From contig NHZP01000010.1 of assembly GCA_003313425.1 (NCBI GenBank), forward strand, positions 124,001-188,000: a stretch of DNA of 64,000 bases, read 5' to 3'. The position numbers and the translations under genes are program-made. Positions 23,006-34,964 of the stretch are shown here, one piece after another. This DNA is from Pseudopyrenochaeta lycopersici. Taxonomy: Eukaryota; Ascomycota; Dothideomycetes; Pleosporales; Pseudopyrenochaetaceae. Each line of letters begins with the position of its first letter. Position 1 is the first letter of the stretch. The notes beneath the pieces are model-generated. The model had not been told where the DNA came from and did not search any database. It saw nothing but the letters and a program-made list of their open reading frames with translations.

Positions 23006-24722
23006 CTAGTTACGTGGAAAGTGAACCCCTCTGCTAGCTAAGCGATCAATGATCTGTTGACGACGTGCTAGTCGGGTACTGCCCTGACTCTCCTCACTTT
23101 CGAACACGCGGAAAGCTGTAGGAAGAGCGAAGAAAGTAGAGCCAAGTCCATGCAGTTTCATCTCTGGCTGCATCATATATGAAATGCTGTCGCAAATCAT
23201 ATCTGCTAATGTTAGGAGGGGCTTGTCGTTGAAAAGTTCAGGGCAAGTATGCACAGAGTGTTGTGGATCGTGACCCCTGGTCGTAAATATGACCCCGTGC
23301 AAAACGCTGAGATGCGTTCTTACTATGATCTTAAAGGCCCAACAATGCATCAGGCTGTTCGCCGTCATGATGTTAGAAAACCAGAGTGCATTTGCACCTG
23401 ATGACAAAGATGTCTCGGGATCAGGCCTTGACCAAACCAAAGGATACGAAGCTTGAGAGTAGAACTTCCGTTCCCATTCCTGGAGATTTCTGAGGATGGC
23501 GCGAAAGTCGCTCCAGAGCCGTTCGACCGCATCATAGTTGGATGCGTCCGAAAAGTCGCATATACCATGATACCTCTCTAATAACGCTGGAAGCATGCAG
23601 GCTTCATTCAAGAGTAGCTGTATGATGGAGGGGGGTTGTCCGTTGAACGGTTTGGTTGTCCACTCCTCTCGCGCAAGAAACGTCCCTCGTCGGTTGAGTA
23701 TCGAGGTAATTAACTAGAGAAAGGCAAAATGAGATCAGTAATGCGATTCTTGCGGAACAAAACGGTCGAAACCTACTAGAAGAGGTCTGAAACCAATGAA
23801 AATAGTATGCATTATGCCACTGCTGAAGGGGAGTGGCCCTAGACCTTCTATTAAGTCCCCTACACCTTTCACATGTGTCATCCAACCGGATTTCAAGGTT
23901 GGAGTTACAATCTTCAGATTGCTTCGTTAGTCTCAGTGTGGCGAGAAAATGCCTTGAGTTTGAAACATACATCGGTCACCGCTAAACACATGATCGCAGC
24001 ACAGTGCTCGACTTTGAATGCACCGCGGGCGTCTTCTAGCGCTCTGCCCATATATCTGAGCGACTCGCAATACATCTGAAGTATGTGGGGCTGGACCCCG
24101 TCTCCTTTGAGATTATGGTGCCGTAGTGCGGTAGCTAAGGTCTTGATTGCCGGTACAAGAGGCTGATCTTTTCTTCTGACCCTGGAAATAAGCGGAAGCA
24201 CATTGACCCAAGCCCCGCAGATCTGGTTGTGATACGGACTGGTTTCTGCAGGAACGTTGGTAACAGTGGGTGTAGAAATTGGTGCATAATGTTGCACGAC
24301 GAATTGAACGTCGTCTTCGAGGTTGTAACAGCGCCTCGTTGTCCAAGAAGCACCCAGGTCATTTGACGGAGCTAGGCTCGCGGTCAAAGCGGATGGAGCG
24401 CTCCGAATGGGCTGGTCATGCCTGAGTTGATGCCCAGCAAGAAACGGAACCAGATCGGTCGAGGACGATTTGCTCCTTTGTATTGATTCCACCTGAGTGT
24501 TGATTTTGGGAGGCGCGTTAGACACAAAGACAAATTCCTGTTTGTAACCACTGCAACGGATCCGCCTCAAGGCGCATTGGGAACATTCTGGCTGCGCACC
24601 GTCGCACTTCGAGATGCGGTTAGCAAGCCAAACCGCACAAATGCTTTGTATGAGTAACAAGCACTCACTGCAAGCTTTCTAGACCTGCAATCCTGGCACA
24701 CGTTCTTGCGCTTTGCCCTCAT
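23006..24722 (-). CDS. Zn2Cys6 transcription factor, probable cluster regulator
   Basis: This is a nuclear binuclear-zinc-cluster regulator of about 510 aa. Proposed exons are 24722-24669, 24606-23971, 23911-23777 and 23713-23006, all joined in phase 0. The first intron splits the zinc cluster, and joining restores C9-x2-C12-x6-C19 and then C26-x2-C29-x6-C36 exactly. The C-terminal part is a fungal-specific TF domain of the DUF3468 type: GWMTHVKGVGDLIE, then IFIGFRPLL, ILNRRGTFLAREEW and LLNEACMLPALLE. It is divergent from the SDR gene and the only intact regulator among the terpenoid genes, so pathway control is likely but inferred. A 22-bp imperfect palindrome lies about 40 bp before its start. 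Confidence 0.9.
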
Positions 24723-25477
24723 ATTGGACCTATCGGGAGCCTACGTTCATTATATCGAGTGGTCTTCCGGTTTGATACAAACGGAAAGAGAGATGAATTC
24801 GGGCTAGAGTTGGAAGTTTGCATGCGAATGCAGCATACCTCAGATGACAAAGTAACCATTTAAGGGTTGTTATTTCGCCAAGGTCCGAGAGCTGGACCGA
24901 GTTTGCTTGCCCGGTTTGAGTTTAAACCCGGCATTCCTCCGTGTTCGAGCATTACATAATGGTTGAAAGTGTCTTGGCGAATTCGACTGCCTAAAAGAGA
25001 TTAGTTTACTAAGCGACACTTCGTGCTGAAAGTTGAGAATCTACTTTGCTTTAGGAAATCGGCTTGGCTTTCACGGAGTTTAAGCAGCAACTATTTCTCC
25101 GACGTATTAGCTAATTCTATTACAAATCTACACTAAAATCTTTCGACAAATCACTGGCTGAGTGCAAAAAGCGCAACTAAATGTAAGTTTCGGTGCTTCT
25201 CCGGAGTCACAAGCTGGCGGTAGAAGGGATATCATTATTCCTTCTGGTCTCAGATGATTTCCGGAACGACTACACAGAGAAGTGCAGATAAAAGTAAAGC
25301 CCAATGTGAGGGGTTGCGGACAAATAAACGCACTGTGTGCTGGGTTCCGAACTATCATATATAAAGTAGACGATTACCTTTCGTTTACCACTCACAGCAG
25401 CAATCAGCGATAACGGCATTCAATCTCCAGCCTTTAAACCCATATCTATATCTGAAGTTTCGACTACAATCATCAAC
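24723..25477. promoter_or_regulatory. divergent promoter, Zn2Cys6 regulator / SDR
   Basis: This 755-bp gap between divergent starts holds TTCCG-GTTTG-ATA-CAAAC-GGAA-like symmetry at 24765-24786, which places outward CCG and CGG triplets near the regulator start. It also holds a TTCCGGAA palindrome at 25259-25266 on the SDR side. These are candidate zinc-cluster sites, and autoregulation is inference. Confidence 0.4.
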
Positions 25478-26479
25478 ATGACTACACGTTATGTTTCTGC
25501 TCACCAGAACCCCAAGGGCCCTGGTGATGGACGTCCTACGGCCCAGCAGATCATTAAGGACGAGCAGCTTCACGGGCAATGGTCTGACAAGACGATTTTG
25601 ATCACTGGTTGTTCATCAGGGCTTGGCGTTCAAACTGCAAAAGCACTCCTTGGAACTGGAGCTACACTTTATCTCACCGCCCGAGATCTTAATAAAGCAA
25701 AGTCAGCACTTGGTAGCATCGCGGAGAATAACAAAGTTCACCTCTTGGAACTCGACCTCAACTCATTGGCCAGCGTTCGCAAGTGTGCCGATGCATTTTT
25801 AGCAAAGTCTGATCGCCTTAACATTTTCATTGCTAACGCTGGTGTAATGGCAACCCCGGAAGGCCGAACTAAGGATGGTTTCGAAACCCAATTTGGCACC
25901 AACCACCTCGCGCACTTCCTGTTGATCCAACTACTTCTTCCAACGCTAGTTAAATCAACGACTCCACAATATCAGTCGCGTGTTGTTATTCTCTCCTCTT
26001 CCGCCCATCGAAATGGAGGAGGAATCCACTTTGACAACCTCAATTTTGAGGGACAGTACGATCCATGGGTGGCTTATGGCCAAAGCAAGACTGCTAGTTT
26101 GTACACGGCCAATGAACTCGACCGGCGCTACGGAGACAAGGGTGTACATGCATGGTCTGTTCATCCGGGACTAATCGACACTGGTCTTATGAAGTTCCTT
26201 GGAGAGGAAACTGTTCAAGGTTTCGCCTCCAATCCCATTGTGGTAAACCTCAAGAAGAATCCAGAACAGGGCGCCGCTACTTCGGTTTGGGCTGCCACTG
26301 CAAAAGGTTTAGAAGGTCACGGCGGCAAATATCTTGAAGATTGCCAAATCGCAAAGCCGGCCGAGACCTCTACGCCCACAGAATATGACCCAGGCTACTT
26401 ACCATTCTCATATGACAAAGAAAAGGAGCATCGTTTGTGGGAGAAGTCTCTGGAGCTAGTAAAGCCCTTTTTAGATTAA
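25478..26479 (+). CDS. short-chain dehydrogenase/reductase (SDR)
   Basis: This is an intronless 333-aa classical-type SDR resembling fungal retinol-dehydrogenase/WW-oxidoreductase-like enzymes. It catalyses NAD(P)-dependent alcohol/ketone interconversion. The Rossmann motif is TGCSSGLG (43-50), the NAG motif is at 120-122, the catalytic Ser is in ILSSSAHR (about 173-175), and Tyr200-x3-Lys204 lies in AYGQSK. All are intact. The Arg in TARD after strand 2 suggests NADP preference. No signal peptide is seen. The gene is divergent from the zinc-cluster regulator, which is typical for a pathway enzyme. A role in oxidising a hydroxyl placed by a cluster P450 is inference. Confidence 0.9.
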   Translation: MTTRYVSAHQNPKGPGDGRPTAQQIIKDEQLHGQWSDKTILITGCSSGLGVQTAKALLGTGATLYLTARDLNKAKSALGSIAENNKVHLLELDLNSLASVRKCADAFLAKSDRLNIFIANAGVMATPEGRTKDGFETQFGTNHLAHFLLIQLLLPTLVKSTTPQYQSRVVILSSSAHRNGGGIHFDNLNFEGQYDPWVAYGQSKTASLYTANELDRRYGDKGVHAWSVHPGLIDTGLMKFLGEETVQGFASNPIVVNLKKNPEQGAATSVWAATAKGLEGHGGKYLEDCQIAKPAETSTPTEYDPGYLPFSYDKEKEHRLWEKSLELVKPFLD

Positions 26480-27021
26480 AGAAATGTAGATCGTAGTTTC
26501 TTCCTCTGGGCAAATGCAACAAATTGACTTCTTACCGCAAGTTTAAATTCCTATTCCCCTATTCTGGTACAAACACGAGGGGCTTTGAATACAACGTGGT
26601 TCGCGGGCGTGCTGACTAATGCACTAAGCTTGCCTAACGCGCTTTACTGTATACGTCATGCCATCCTAACGTAAAACGCAACTATCTATACTAAAGGGAC
26701 ACTACAGTTTGCTGTCTTAGCTATTAATAGGGAGTAAATTAAGAGCGTCTGATGTGCCGCAGCAATATATAATTTACATACGAGCGCTCTTCACACCCGG
26801 CGCAGTGGAGCCCAACCGCGACGCGCTTGTCCGCCTAACTCAAAAACATTATATACAATAGAGGGGGCTTATCTTCACGCACATACTTAAGAAAAACCTA
26901 AGAGGATAACGCCTACAAAGTCTAACGTGCGAGGTATAGAAAATGGCCCACCCAGACATCGTCTTGCTAGAAAGGTGGTAGGAAGGAAGGAACTTGATAG
27001 ACAGCTTCATCAAGCGGATGC
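26480..27021. other. intergenic
   Basis: This is the SDR 3' region and a stretch with scattered GC-rich fragments. No gene, repeat pair or structured RNA could be supported. Confidence 0.4.
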
Positions 27022-27198
27022 CTAAGCTGAAAACTCTGTTAAACTATGCGAAAATCGATGGCGAGAGCAGTGTTCGCTCCTCTTGAAGACTTTAGTATAA
27101 AACGAGCACTTGAGCGCGGGGTTATGTTTGGGTGTCTCGGTGCTAGCTGCACCGCCCTGCACTGGGCTCTGCACATGGATGAACTGGATGGCAGCCAT
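27022..27198 (-). pseudogene. fragment of a C2H2 zinc-finger regulator
   Basis: The minus strand reads a Met-started segment whose end, CSFYTKVFKRSEHCSRH followed by RFSH, matches the first finger of fungal C2H2 regulators (C-x2-C-x12-H-x3-H). The second zinc Cys is Tyr (TAT, one step from TGT), and a stop follows six residues after the finger. The second finger and the long regulatory domain are not visible downstream. I read it as a truncated relic. A very short functional gene is unlikely. Confidence 0.45.
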
Positions 27199-29464
27199 CG
27201 ATGTGAATATTACTGGCTGGGGAGAACAACAATGTTTTCTTTTGCGAGGCTGTTCTGCCGTACCTTGGATATTTGCAAGCACCAAGACGTAGGGAAGGAT
27301 GAGGAAGTGAAGGTAGGGATAAAACAACGCTGAGACCCCATAAATCGGAGTGCAAGCAACGTCGCAAGCGAGCAGCCCTCGGTCTGCCAACCAATCGACT
27401 TTCAAAACCCGCTTGCCTCGAATGTTGCTGGCCCTCCATCATCATCATCATACACTCATCACTTCTGATATCTTTTTGGCTGATCCATCACACTCATCCC
27501 GAGACGAATTCATAACCAAGCCATCAGCAATTAAAAGGCGATACGCATATGCGGAGGGTGACTCCTCGTTGTTTGATATAAATGAAATTAATAGACCAGA
27601 CACGCCACAGCTCACCTACTGGCGAGATTAGGACGAGATAACAGAATCGGACCAGGAACACTAACACATGGCTTGGCAGTGTGCCGTAAGTACACGAGGC
27701 GAAAAGACCTCTTTTCGTGTAATATGTAGTCGAATAGCTGTATTCCTTATCATTTAGCATTTTCAGAACCTCAACTATCAACACAATAGCTCTTAGCATG
27801 GATTAGCATTGATCGGTTTCCAAAATTGTATCAAGCAGGGCCCGGAAGAGGACAGATGCTATAAACTGTACATCTGCAGATAAATTTAAGCGTCTAAAGA
27901 AGATGAATACCACCATACCATGAGTTAAATTAGGTCTACCAAAGTGCTTTGGGCAGCAGCTTTAGTGCCGTGGGCTGCAATAGAGTAAGTGCTACGGCTT
28001 GCATGGGCTGGTGGGGGATGAATTCGTAATTGGATGTAGAGTGAAGGAGTCTAGATCGAAAAACAATTCACAGCATATGGCAAAATCGTTGTTGCTTCCC
28101 GTTCAGGGTTTAGCATCAAAGTTTAGGATCCGAAGCCGTCTACTTCCCCTAGCCCTCGCCATCAGTAGCGGGGTTACTCATTCTGTCGTCATTAATACCA
28201 CATTATGCCCATTCTCCTCGGATGAACCTTGTATGAGGTTGAACACAAACGGTAGATGCGTTTATCGTTTAGTGTATACTATATGCACCTGGAATAGCTG
28301 TAAACCTCTTACACGGATCGTACAAGTCAGTTTGCATTAGCTGCCGAGCGATCGGCTTTACCCCACATTGGGTATCCTCCTCATTCGGAACCCCCCGTCA
28401 AGTACCCCACATGAAAAACGCAACCGGAATCCTGGACACAGCCGTCTCCGCTAGATCCCGATCTCGTTCTGAAACAGTCAATCCGTCTGCATGTCGTATA
28501 GGGTGAAGACTGCCCCTTGGAATGCAGGGTTTAGGTCCAGCAACAGCCTAGTCCATTTTAAATTGGATGGCTTTTCTGAACCCTCATACTTGTCTGCGAC
28601 TTCCATGAACCGAATTATATGTTAATTTCTAATGCCCAATCCGTAACTACTTTTCCAAAACACAAGGGCTACTCTAGTTGATTATGGTTTTCAAATGCTT
28701 TTTTTCGTTGTCACTCCATTAACATGCTAATCAATTATACTTCTATGTAGATTACCTTCCTAGCTAGTATGTGTAATAACTCTAAGCTATTAAAACGTAA
28801 CTGTATCGTTATAGCTACCCACAAATTCTCACTCTTGACTATGCTGAACTTCTAAGTATTCGGGCATACAGCATACCTCGATGAATTCTTGCGCAAGGGG
28901 AATAACTCAAATTAGGGTTGTACCTCGATATTAACTTACTCGTGCCATTTTGAAATGAGATTAGTTGTTCAAGATGATTTCTTTCGCAGCAGGTTTGAAG
29001 TTTAAGGGCGCAACTATTAGTTTTGATAGCTATGGCACCACACGAATGCATGACAGTTAGTATGCAGCGTTTTCTACATTGCATCCTTCTTCCGGCTTAA
29101 TAACGGGTTTCCTCTTTTGGAAGTAAGAAAAAGATGGCATTGGTTGCAATCCGTGTGGGTGGGATTCTTTTAGTGCTCTGAATAGCGTGGTGTTAGATGC
29201 TCTGGTCGTACCCCGCAAAATTGCGCTCAAGGGTTTTCCGTTCCAGTCAAACATGTGCGGAGTAACTGACTCGACTCGCACCTAACTCAATGCCAGTACG
29301 CAAAGACTGGAAACGAAAAGAACGCCAATCTTCAAGACACTTAACCGCCTTCGTATCTCCCGCCGCATATGTTTATGCCTACCATAAGTCCTTGTCCGTT
29401 ATAAATCAATAAAAACTTCCACTTGAGCGGAACTGTGGAAGGCTGCTAGCACTAAAAAGCGGAT
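27199..29464. other. 2.3-kb intergenic stretch
   Basis: This holds a short CATCAT run at about 27437-27450 and an AT-rich patch near 28600-28850. One plus-strand reading near 28077-28340 has a hydrophobic start and five Cys but no recognisable family. Nothing was annotated as a gene. Confidence 0.4.
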
Positions 29465-30467
29465 ATGGCTTTAAAGAAAAGATTGGAGATTGGAGTCATT
29501 GGCCCGGCCGGGTTTGGTGGGAGTTATCTCTGTGTTGAGCTGCTCAATAGAGGACACAAGGTCGTAGGCATCTCGCGAAATCCTTCAAAACTAGGGATGC
29601 ACCCTAGTTTTGAACCCAGGAGCCTCGATGTTGCCAAAGCCGACATTGAGTATCTTACGGAAGCATTCAAGAACCTCGATGTGCTCATAAACGAATACGG
29701 GCCACACACGGCTGGAGAGGCCGCATTGATGTACCGTGAGTTCCTGCCAATGAGGTCCGCATTCCAGTGTTCCCAATAGCTGACAACCCCCGACAGAGCC
29801 CTTTCTTGAAGTTACTCGAAAGATTATTCTCGCGGCTAGAGCATCCCAGGTGAACTATTTCATTATGATTGGGGGCTGCGGAAGCCTCCAGATGCCTGGC
29901 AAGCCATATCAGAGTGTCTGTGACAGTACTGAGTGGTGGATCGCTTATAGGCGCGGCATAGCGGATAGTGAAGCTCATGTTTCCTATATAGAGGAGCGTC
30001 TGGGATCGATGGGGTCCTCTTTGCGCTATTACTGAAATGCTCGGAGGCTGGAGAAAGAGGGCAGGGCAACAGACAAAACGCGCAACTTCATATTAGCATA
30101 TGAAGAGACAGCAAGGACAAACGATGCCGCACGAGGATTTGCCATGGCGTGCAGAACATCATTTATGTTCTTCGATGGGAACGAGGCCTTCCGATGGACA
30201 TACATCTCTCCGTCAGCGTTGTACCGTCCTGGAGCGCGAAGTGGCAAATATGAAGTAATCTTTGATGAGATTTCTCTCAACCCCACAGTAAAGGACAATC
30301 TTTCAGACCTTGAGGGTCGGCTACATGGTATTACTGCGGCTGACTTAGCAATTGCCATTGCGGAAGAGGCTGAAGGGCAGAGCCGAGTCGGCAGACACTG
30401 GAGCGCTTATGGCGACCTGTCCGATGATACGCCAACCCCTTCCTATGTAACACTTTCACCCAGTTAG
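29465..30467 (+). pseudogene. YwnB-like NAD(P)-binding reductase with one in-frame TGA
   Basis: Exons 29465-29735 and 29797-30467 (GTGAGT donor, CGACAG acceptor) encode a protein of about 313 codons related to YwnB/NmrA-like Rossmann reductases. The dinucleotide motif GPAGFGGSYLCVELL (about 13-27) and SRNPSKL follow strand 1. IGGCGSLQMPG (about 125-135), YRRGIADSEAHV, then FMFFDGNEAFRWTYISPSA and LYRPGARSGKYEV are all in family order. The only defect is TGA at 30033-30035 between SLRYY and NARRLEKEG, where I expect Arg (CGA) or Trp. The frame is open on both sides, so this is a recent nonsense mutation, an assembly error or, less likely, readthrough. It sits just upstream of the FAD monooxygenase, on the same strand. 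Confidence 0.8.
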
Positions 30468-30951
30468 TTTCTTTGACTTCAAATCCTGCTACAATAGAAT
30501 TATTGGAACAATTATAGTAATGTAGATTTAGGAATGTCACCAGATATTATCGAGTAACAATATGAAAGCTTCAAATATTTATTTAATTCATTAAAAATCT
30601 GCATTCCTAGGCGATTCGACTACACTCTTAATGTGATCAATGGCCTGACGGAAACATCGTGTTGGGGTTCAGACGATGTGAAGTTCCCGCGTTCCCCAGT
30701 ACAGCGATTCCCCCACATCAAGCTTCTGACCCCGCAGAGAATGTGGACGGAGCTAGCGTCGTGTAGGCTTTTGAACTGCTTTATCTTAGTGGGCATGCAG
30801 TCCTGGATTTGTAAAGAACTGTGATGCTTCTTACGACTGAAACTTGTCGCTTATTGCACTTTATTAATAAACCTGTTAACAGGCAACTGTCCATCTGATT
30901 TTGCGAATAAATTCCAAACAAAACCTTAACGAAATTATTACTGTGGCAATC
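30468..30951. other. promoter side of the FAD monooxygenase
   Basis: This 484-bp gap lies between two plus-strand cluster genes. Only short meaningless frames are present, and it is presumed to hold the FAD monooxygenase promoter. Confidence 0.4.
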
Positions 30952-32418
30952 ATGGGTTCTCTTGACAATGTTAACGGTATTAAAAAAGTTCGTGTTAAAT
31001 TCATGTCCTCCAGAAGATTCTACTAACAACATACAACACAGGTTATCGTGGTCGGAGCTGGCCCTGCGGGTCTACTGGGAAGTCTGATATTGTCCAAGAA
31101 TGGCATATCTGTTACTCTGTTAGATATGAGCCAAGGCCTGGATCCAAATCCGCGCGCAACGCATTATTCTGCCCCAGCAGTATCAGAACTGATACGTGCT
31201 GGAGTCATCGATGACGTCAAGGCTGAAGGATTCATACCCAATGGAGTCAGTTGGAGAAAGCTCAATGGTGAAGAGATAACGTCATTGGACTCTGGGAACC
31301 TCGGCGATTCACCTGAACGGATGGTATGTCTTCCCTTGGACAAGTTATCTTTGATCCTGAAGACGCATCTTGATCAACAAAGAAACGTACATGTTCATTT
31401 TGGCCATGAAGTCGTAGCGATCGGACAAGAAGAAAACGAAGCTTGGGTAGATGCTATTACGAAAGATGGGATTAAACGGTTTGAGGCGCAGTTTATCATT
31501 GGCTGTGATGGTGCCAACAGCCAAATTAGGCGAAGTCTTTTTGGCGATTGGGAATTCCCGGGCTTTACTTGGGACAAACAGATTGTGGCAACCAACGTGA
31601 GTATGAATGTCAACATGTCTCCCAAACACAGGCCGATTAACATTGCTATTAAGGTCTACTATGACTTCACAAAGTACGAGTGGAATGATGCAAACTTCAT
31701 CGTGGATCCTAACAATTGGTTCATGGCTGCAAAGATATCGAATGATGGTCTTTGGAGGGTGACATATGGAGATGACGTTGGTCTTACACGAGAGGAGCTT
31801 ATCCAAAGACAACCGATGAGATTTAAGGAAATTCTGCCTGGAAATCCGGAACCAGATCAGTACAAGCTCATTAACATCAGCCCATACAAGGTGCACCAGC
31901 GCCTAGCTCCTTCAATGCGTAGTGGTAGATTTCTGCTTGCAGCAGATGCTGCGCACTTGTGCAACCCCTTGTAAGTCCCGATTCACGTCAATTCATTATC
32001 AAGGTATTCACATTGCGCTAATACTTACTAAATGACAGTGGTGGAATGGGTCTGACTGGCGGCATTGTCGACATTGGCGGTTTGTGTGATTGCCTCATTG
32101 CGATCCATTTTGGCCGGGCCAGCAACGAAATTCTGGATGTCTATTCTGAGAAGCGAATGGACAAGTACAGGACCGTTGTGGATCCAATATCTAGCGGAAA
32201 CTTTCGGCGACTGTTCGATAATGACCCAGAAAAGGCTGTGGAGACTGACCCTTTCTTTCAGCTTTGTCAAAAGGCAAAGTTTGATGAGAAACTGGCGAAA
32301 GATTTGAATGAGGTACGCTATTCTTGATCCAAAATTCTGTTGTGTGTACTCGCTAATCTGGTTGCAGCATGTTAACATACTCAAATATGACTTTTCTCGA
32401 CATTTTACTGCTGCGTAG
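30952..32418 (+). CDS. FAD-dependent monooxygenase, PHBH fold
   Basis: This is an aromatic-hydroxylase-type FAD monooxygenase of about 429 aa. Proposed exons are 30952-30987, 31042-31970, 32039-32312 and 32368-32418. The first intron has a weak donor (GTTCGT) but a consensus CTACTAAC branch site and CACAG acceptor, and joining restores strand 1 and VVGAGPAGLLGS (about 15-26). The DG motif GCDGANSQIRR (Asp about 168) and the GD motif LLAADAAHLCNPFGGMGL (about 310-327) are intact. The family uses NAD(P)H and O2 to hydroxylate, epoxidise or do Baeyer-Villiger-like chemistry. The C-terminus after the GD motif is short, and the last small exon is the least certain part. It converges on the second P450. 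Confidence 0.88.
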
Positions 32419-33192
32419 ATGATCACAAGAGCGACCGATACCATAACTTTCATTCCTAGACATCACAAAGGTACTATGGTCTTATTGGTATGTACAAATA
32501 AGTGGGAGTTGCAACAATACTACCTGTATCAAGCGCAATTGCTGCTAAAAACTACTGAGCAATTCCATAATCCAACAATAGGGATACTCGTGGCCTTACT
32601 TCTTATGAACAGGGATTGATCGTCGCAGCAATCGAATTTCTTGTGAGATCTTGTGGGCTCCAGTAGGAACAAATTTCAGCGTCCTGTTTCAGCCCGTGAT
32701 TGGAATTACAAACCAGGTTATTGAAGATAACGCGTAAGTGTCGAAAGCCAATGCAGCATTGACACGCAACGAGATAGAAGGCACGTGAGAATCTAGCGCC
32801 CGGGAAACGCTATTACTTCAGTCTTAGAAGCCTTCGTAATGTTCTTCTCACCAATTGATATCATTCGCCGTCAAAACTGCGAGTTTCCCTTCGAGACAAG
32901 GCCTAGCACCTTCAATATTGACCCACAACGTATTTAATCATGAATGCCGCTACAGTATCAACCCAACGACCATGAAACAATGCTATGAAAAAGTGTATAC
33001 ATATTTGCTCTTGCTTTTGAAAAACGAACTTTATCTTTACTATCTTTTCAAAACCGCCACCTTGATCGACAACAGAGAAGGACGTTCGAGTCGGAGGCAA
33101 ACATTCTTTGTTTCCGCAAGACTTGATCAGGAAGTGTCATAACTTTGAAGGATGACGAAAAATCAAAAAGTAGGATCGATGACATAATCATT
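32419..33192. other. intergenic between convergent genes
   Basis: This lies between the 3' ends of the FAD monooxygenase and the second P450. No gene or repeat was recognised. Confidence 0.4.
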
Positions 33193-34964
33193 TCACATTT
33201 GGCCTCCTGGAGTGGATAGTACCATACCGCTTGCATCCACTCTGACATTGCCAAGGTAATAACCCGTGGACTTGGCATCTGTCCATTCTTGCTGTAACTT
33301 TGTCTCCCGTGTTAAGTTACGTGGCAAGAACCGCATGCGATACGGCTTCGGTAGTGTGTTCATACCGTGTTCGTAAGCTTGATCTGATACATCAACGGTC
33401 TCTTCTCGGCCATCATCGCCTATAATTGGCCTGACCTCAAATGCCCACACAATTTTTGCAATGACAATAAACAAACTGTTTTCGGCCAAATGCATGCCAG
33501 GACAAATACGTCGTCCGGCACCAAAGGTGAAATGATCTCGCATGTAAGGATCTGGATGTGCAGCATATGCCCCAGCCTTGAGCGGGTGACCAAGATATCG
33601 CTCGGGTCGGAAAGCTTCGGGCTCCTCATATCTGGAGTCATAATGCGCTGCATATTGGCATATGGCAACAACCGTGTTCTTGGGTATGAAGTAGTCCTGA
33701 TAAACCATATCCTCAGTGGTGTAATGTGGGGATCCGGTGTTTGTAACGGGTCGTAGGCGTAGAATCTCCTTCACCATGGCCCGAATGTAGGGCAGATTTT
33801 CCTCATCTTCAAATGTTGGAGACCGGTTGTTTCCAACAATTCGAGAAATTTCGTCGTGTGCCTTGACTTGAGCTTCGGGGTAGGCTGCAAGGTATTTGAA
33901 TACGCTGTTCAACGACGAACTTGTCGTTTCCGAGCCAGCCTCGATCATTGCTAAGAAAGAGTTCAGCTAAGCCATTAGACATGAATCAAAGCTAGAAAGT
34001 CTTACTGCCTGCCACGAACGCTGCCGTAACTTCGTCTACATCGTCTCTTTGGTTGACATCCTCAATTAATTGCTTCGCAAAGCAGTCCGGCGCGGTTTTC
34101 ATCTCAATCTTTGCACGAAGCTCATTCCAATACTTGAGCCATAAAGTAACCTGCCTCTCGTACCCTTTCAAGGCCGAAGCTTTCCACCAGTGCATCCATG
34201 TTGGCAACTGTGCCAAAATGGGCATAGTATCTGCGATGTATGCACCTGGCGAGGCAGCATCCGAGAACTCCTTCATCAACCCGTAAATTTCTTCCACGTC
34301 CTCAGATTTCTGGAATCTTGTTAGAGTTGAGGTAAACTAGCGCAGTTCGAGATTAATAACTTGCCCATTCAGGTATTCGCCTTCCGTACGTTGATGTCAT
34401 AATAACTGAGGTTGTGTATCTCCGGACATGCATATAGAAGCTCTCGTAGTCTTTTGCTTTCGAGCTAGCATATATATCGTATACCAGTTGCTTTGCCTCA
34501 AATTCTTGGCTAGGCTTAAAACTTAAGGATGCTTTTGGTGTGAGTAGCTTATGAACAATAGCTCTTAGCTTCCTCCATTCGGGTGTGTAAGTCTGAAGCA
34601 AGAATCGCTTGCCTCCAGATAATATGTCAGAAACGACGGGCATTGGTGGGCGTCCGGATGTCACTCTGGATTGCCTGTCAAAAATATCCTTGATTGCACC
34701 CGGTTCGGTGACAAAAATCCAGTCTTCTAAGCCTAGACGAAGCTTAAACACAGGGCCATATTCCTTTGCCCATGTTTTGAGCTGGCTCTGGGGCTCTGGA
34801 TCCAGTAGCGCTGTGTGACCTATGAGCGGTAATCCCGGAGGCCCTTGGATTGTTCGAAGCCCCTTTGGCACCCGACGGCGTGTATTGAAGGTAAGTAGTA
34901 GCACAAGCAAAGTAATGCCAACAAGTAAGGTCCCCGTATACATTGTGAAGGTTCTGGCGCACAA
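33193..34964 (-). CDS. cytochrome P450 monooxygenase (cluster oxidase 2)
   Basis: This is a membrane-anchored P450 of about 553 aa with exons 34964-34365, 34309-34006 and 33950-33193. Intron 1 (34310-34364) only joins in frame as a GC-AG intron. The donor reads GCAAGT, the classic GC form, and joining gives IPEWKSEDVEEIYGLM, matching the family pattern PEWx(D/E)DVxEIYG. An N-terminal helix (about 8-26) is followed by IQGPPGLPLIGH. The I-helix has MIEAGSETTSS (about 303-313), ExxR is EILR (E363, R366), and the heme loop FGAGRRICPG puts Cys at about 451. Sequence style resembles the fungal CYP group of secondary-metabolite oxidases with AGSETT. Substrate is unknown, and a sesquiterpene intermediate is the likely candidate. 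Confidence 0.93.

Noticed and set aside
28077..28340. Possible small Cys-containing secreted peptide
   Set aside because: The hydrophobic stretch is preceded by many basic residues, no cleavage site is convincing and no family is known.
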